Positions 60,955 through 64,000 of a stretch of 64,000 nucleotides of DNA are shown here, piece by piece. The stretch covers positions 4,432,719 through 4,496,718 of the forward strand of contig NC_044288.2 in NCBI RefSeq assembly GCF_004027225.2, given 5' to 3'. The notes under the pieces are model-generated. The model was not told the DNA's origin and searched no databases. It was given only the letters and a program-made list of their open reading frames with translations. Source of the DNA: Strigops habroptila. Lineage: Eukaryota; Chordata; Aves; Psittaciformes; Psittacidae. The stretch's first letter is position 1. The number at the start of each line of letters is the position of its first letter. The position numbers and the translations under genes were made by a program.

Positions 60955-62265
60955 TGTATAACATGCACAGTTTATTAAACAAGCACACTAAAGCAAATAA
61001 GCACACTGACATGAATTGTGTATATATCTCTATGTATATAGTAAATAAGTACAATAAAGCAAATCAGAGATACATATGTATATATAAGTGCAGAGGAAAA
61101 TTATCAATGCATCACATCATTACTGCATAGATAGAACAGAGAATAAGAAGAAATACATCACCAATCACCACCGAATCATCATCCAGGCCCACACTTCCAG
61201 CTGGGAACCCCTGTTGCAGCTAATACTGGGAGTCTCAGGATCAGATTTGGCTACAAGAAGGTCCTGCTTTTATACCCTTAGAAACACAATGGGCTTTATG
61301 CCAGCTCTGTCATTGTTTGCTCGTGTGGACGTGCAGTTTCTCATGATCTCACTGTTGTCCACACCAAGAGCATTGGCCAGGCGCCCTGGTGCAGCCACAC
61401 AGGAAGGTCATAGGACAGCTGCACACCTCTGTTTTCCTGCCTCTTTCCCATAAACAGGCATGATGAACATACACATACATACTCCACCGAATACACTGTG
61501 ACAAAAACATACTGTGTTATGTGTCTCAGTCATGAGAGGGAACCAATTCTCAGCCAGGTTCCCATCCATTACACATCCTCATCTTTGTTATCCTTTAAAA
61601 AAGCAAAACAAGGACTGGGCAAGCCTCAGTGAATACAAAGCAATGCTGTAATAATGAGAAACCAGTTTAAGAGCCTTTCGACATCAGAGTCTAGAAAAAG
61701 CTATCTTCTGTGGACATTTCCGTGTGTTAAAGTTTGAAAAATTAAATCCATAGAATTAAATCTGTAAACATGTAAATCTGTAAAATTAAATTGTGAAAAG
61801 CTTGGTCAGTTAAGAAAAGCAGGTGGAAAATGACATTACAAAACATTCAGAATCCAAAGGTAACTAGTTTGCATTTTGTCTATGCCTCGTGTGAGCTAAA
61901 GCCAATATTCATTCCCATTTATCAGTAATTACTAAATGGAGCTTCTCCAAAGGTAATGTTTGCATCAGCAGTTGCAAAGAATGTTATATTTTCTAAGCTG
62001 AAGACTTCTACTACTTTTCCTGCGTTTCACGTCCTACATTTCTCAACACACTTGATGTCCGTCCATTTCTATCTTGCAGGTAAGCAGCAGGTGATGGGTA
62101 AATTTTGTATTTCAGCTATGCAATAAGAGATCATTTCAAATATTTGGACATTTCTATGCTTTGAGGAATCAGTGGTTATGAGTGAAAACAGCCTTTGGAA
62201 TTAAATCCTCATTTTCTCAATGAACAAATTACTTAATACACTGCTCAGCACAAGAATCTGCTCCT
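60955..62265 (-). other. Possible 3' UTR of the PH-domain gene
   Basis: The sequence after the PH-gene stop codon is AT-rich and repeat-free. The first AATAAA on the minus strand lies at 60971-60976. About 20 bases beyond it is a GU-rich segment (minus strand GTGTGTGGTTGTTT, 60937-60950), the usual layout of a polyadenylation site. The predicted UTR would be about 1.3 kb. It includes a TATATA-rich patch at 61020-61090 and two copies of TAAAGCAAAT. Transcript evidence is absent. Confidence 0.4.
60971..60976 (-). terminator. Candidate polyadenylation signal AATAAA
   Basis: The plus strand reads TTTATT; on the minus strand this is AATAAA, followed at a normal distance by a GU-rich element. It is the first AATAAA or ATTAAA I find downstream of the PH-gene stop codon. 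Confidence 0.45.
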
Positions 62266-62461
62266 CTATATGTCAGTCACAGTGACCTTTAACTCCATAA
62301 GTCTACTGATGAAGTCGTCCATTTCCTTTATACTGTCTGACTTAAGGTAGTATGTCACCTTATCGTTAGACAAATATAGGGTCTTCGAGTTGATTCTCTG
62401 TGCTTTGGCACTGCTGAGATTGGTGCTGCCACGGATAACCTTACCGATGTCATCTTTGTCC
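62266..62461 (-). CDS. PH-domain protein, terminal coding exon
   Basis: The minus strand shows a strong acceptor (CTCTCCTCTTTGCTCTGCAG) ending at 62462, then an open exon of 65 codons ending in TAG at 62266-62268. It starts DKDDIGKVIRGSTNLSSAKA and ends MDDFISRLMELKV then TVTDI. In the PH fold this is strands 4-7 and the C-terminal helix: 'KDDIGKxxRGSxNLSxA' matches the 'CRGxINLxxA' strand of OSBP/CERT-type PH domains, 'VTYYLKSDS' the 'TYxLKAxS' strand, and 'KEMDDFISRL' the closing helix. That helix normally carries an invariant Trp, here Phe. PH domains of this group bind phosphoinositides at Golgi or plasma membranes; binding by this one is unproven. A short, retained-intron or pseudogene reading is possible but no disabling change is seen. 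Confidence 0.62.
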
Positions 62462-62926
62462 CTGCAGAGCAAAGAGGAGAGTGAAGAAGCTCCAGAAGCG
62501 AAGCTGTTGCTGTCTAAAGACATGCAGGCTGTTTGTTGGGTGTGATTTTGAACAGGTTCTTTGCTGTCCTGATGGCCACAGAGAGGTAGGGAGGGTACAT
62601 GGGGACCTGAGTGCCCCTGTGGCCCACAACTTTCCCCACCACCACCACTTCCCCCTCTGCTCAGCTCCAACCGCCCATGGGCAACCCCACATCTGTGCAA
62701 CCAATGGGATCTGTGGGAAGCCTTGCCAGGAGCAGCACCAGAGCTTCCCCACCTCCATCTCCCCCCGGTTCCAAAACCAACCCAACAAAAACAAGCCGCA
62801 GATGCCTGTTAAACTCCCTGTTATCACCCAAGGTGTCTGCCTGGCTGCTCTGGAGCTTTTGCAACCACAAAACTCAAGTGATAAATAACGTCCCCTTTGG
62901 CGGGACCTGCCTGGCTGGCGACTTAC
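62462..62926 (-). other. Phase-2 intron of the PH-domain gene
   Basis: A 465-base intron with donor G|GTAAGT (62921-62926 on the plus strand reads ACTTAC) and acceptor pyrimidine tract plus CAG. Joining the exons completes a TGG codon and keeps the frame, placing the junction just after the 'LxYY' strand of the PH domain. Confidence 0.6.
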
Positions 62927-63027
62927 CAGTAATAGTTAAGCCACGTGCCACGAATTTCAAAACAGCGATTCTGGTACCAAAATATCCAATTTGTCCATTT
63001 CCTGAAGTGGAAGATCTGCATGTCCAT
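62927..63027 (-). CDS. PH-domain protein, upstream exon
   Basis: The exon ends at a consensus GTAAGT donor and encodes KWTNWIFWYQNRCFEIRGTW then LNYY. 'KWTN...YQ.R.F....G.L.YY' is the first half of the PH domain in OSBP, CERT and FAPP proteins, where KWTN and the following basic residues contact phosphoinositide headgroups. Two starts are possible. An acceptor (CTTCCACTTCAG) would open the exon at 63001, making it an internal exon of a larger gene. Alternatively an ATG at 63025-63027 gives MDMQIFHFR before KWTN and a complete two-exon protein of 98 residues, a size seen in no PH protein I know, so the first reading is preferred. The usual Trp of 'RWF' is Cys here. Confidence 0.55.
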
Positions 63028-63540
63028 TGCAAGACAGGGAGGACTGAAAGCGGACTAAAGTGAACCCTGGAACCAAAAGTGAAAGAAGTATTTTCTTAAA
63101 GGGACATCCCAGTAAAGGGTGAGGTCTTGCCTGTCTGAGGTGCTGAGTTATGGGTCTGAGTGCAATGCAGCCAGGACATCAGCACCATCCAGCTACTCAT
63201 GGAGCAATGCTGAGCATGGCCAGGGAGCCACAGGTTCTCCAAGGGGTAGTTGGTGGTTGAATTGGCTCATGCGCCAGTGCTCCTGAACTGAAAGTCATTT
63301 AGGTCTGCGCAAGGCGGCTCCTGCACCGCCCTCTTGCGGCGCCGTCCCGGAAAGGCTCTGGATTTCCTCGACGGCCTCCTGGAACCTGGTTTGGGACCTT
63401 CAGGAGGTAGCGCTGTCCTCCCCATCCCCATTGCTCTGGCACCACCCCTTTCTGACCCTCTCCATCACCCCATCCCTTCCTGCCATTCCGCCATCCCTCT
63501 CACCCTGTCCCTGTCCTCCCTCCATCACCCTCACCCCAAA
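63028..63540. other. No recognised exon; small CpG-rich patch
   Basis: Further upstream exons of the PH gene were looked for on the minus strand and none was recognised. Positions 63307-63415 contain about ten CG dinucleotides in about 110 bases (GCGGCGCCGTCCCGG), unusually dense for this window. It could be a small CpG island or promoter, or an unmethylated exon. Confidence 0.3.
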
Positions 63541-63749
63541 ATTCTTCCCTGTGAGGGTGCTGAGGCGCTGGCACAGGGTGCCCAGAGAAGCTGTGGCTGC
63601 CCCATCCCTGGCAGTGTTCAAGGCCAGATTGGACACAGGGGCTTGGAGCAACCTGCTCTAGTGGAAGGTGTCCTTGCCCATGGCAGGGGGTTGGAACTGG
63701 ATGAGCTTTAAGGTCCCTTCCAACACAAACCAGTTGGGGTTCTATGATC
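63541..63749 (+). mobile_element. CR1: CR1 LINE, 3' ~210 bp
   Basis: TTCCCTGTGAGGGTGCTGAGG, CGCTGGCACAGGGTGCCC and the common tail with stem-loop CCTTGCC-CAT-GGCAGGG, ending in GGGTTCTATGATCC. It carries the same structure-neutral C-to-T stem change as the 9.1-kb copy. Open frames at 63334-63711 on the plus strand read through it and are not genes. Confidence 0.95.
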
Positions 63750-64000
63750 CCTATCCCTTCCCTCCATCACTCAGAGGCGTTTCAGCTCTGGGGAGTTTCT
63801 GTCCCTGCCCATCACTGCCTGTGCCCTTGGCACCCACCTCATGCCAACATGATTCATTTGGAATAGCCTGAAGGAATTAATGGTGGAAAGGGGAGAAGCT
63901 GGGCTTAGGTATTAACATGCAACATTATTTTTCCCAGAAAGTCTGTAACAAAATAATCCCATAAACCCAACAAATGTTGGTGCTATTTATATAATGTTAT
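63750..64000. other. No feature seen
   Basis: A pyrimidine-rich start grades into AT-rich DNA. Nothing is recognised before the window ends. Confidence 0.4.

Noticed and set aside
62462..62700. Upstream part of the 144-codon minus frame containing the terminal PH exon
   Set aside because: It precedes a strong splice acceptor and is low-complexity Gly/Ser-rich; read as intron, not coding.
63334..63711. 125-codon plus frame with a CpG-rich start
   Set aside because: The second half is CR1 (ALAQGAQRSCGCPIPG is a typical CR1 read-through peptide).
1..64000. tRNA, rRNA, CRISPR, insertion sequence, operon and riboswitch signals
   Set aside because: None seen; the sequence is vertebrate nuclear DNA.

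Overview
The window looks like a bird nuclear genome, probably a neoavian species. The clearest sign is at least sixteen pieces of the CR1 LINE retrotransposon. Most end in the CR1 3' tail (a GGCAGGG stem-loop, then GGTCCCTTCCAAC, then ATTCTATG repeats), the signature repeat of bird genomes. There is no operon structure, no bacterial signal and no RNA gene I can support. Nearly all open frames are chance frames in non-coding DNA, or frames running through CR1.

Layout. Positions 1-49.5 kb are gene-free single-copy DNA with scattered CR1 pieces at about 7.2, 9.1, 16.4, 20.8, 23.2, 24.0, 30.8, 31.1, 32.7, 41.8, 45.3 and 49.5 kb. AT-rich blocks around 36.5 and 38.2-39.2 kb look like conserved non-coding (enhancer-like) DNA, though this cannot be proven from one sequence. 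Positions 49.83-51.48 kb hold the most unusual object: a decayed Ty3/gypsy-type pol, read on the plus strand. The end of reverse transcriptase, RNase H, the linker, a zinc-binding cysteine pair, the integrase core and the integrase C-terminus follow each other in the correct order. It is broken by many stops and a few frameshifts, but the second catalytic Asp and the Glu of the integrase still stand exactly 35 residues apart. Such elements are nearly absent from birds. Next to it are a perfect 13-bp hairpin (51,988-52,018) and an unexplained hydrophilic minus-strand block (52.16-53.0 kb).

Positions 53.4-58.5 kb carry four more CR1 pieces, one lacking its 3' tail and one from the reverse-transcriptase coding region. 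They also hold regulatory-looking blocks, one with a perfect PBX-MEIS/PREP site (56,876-56,885) and one with a perfect octamer (57,998-58,005).

Positions 60.95-63.03 kb contain the only credible protein-coding gene, on the minus strand. Two exons join in frame through canonical splice sites (GTAAGT donor, pyrimidine tract plus CAG acceptor) and encode a PH domain of the OSBP/CERT/FAPP 'KWTN' type, ending in a normal stop. A possible 1.3-kb 3' UTR ends at an AATAAA with a GU-rich downstream element. It is either the 3' end of a larger gene extending beyond the window or a very small PH-only protein. I could not assign a gene name.
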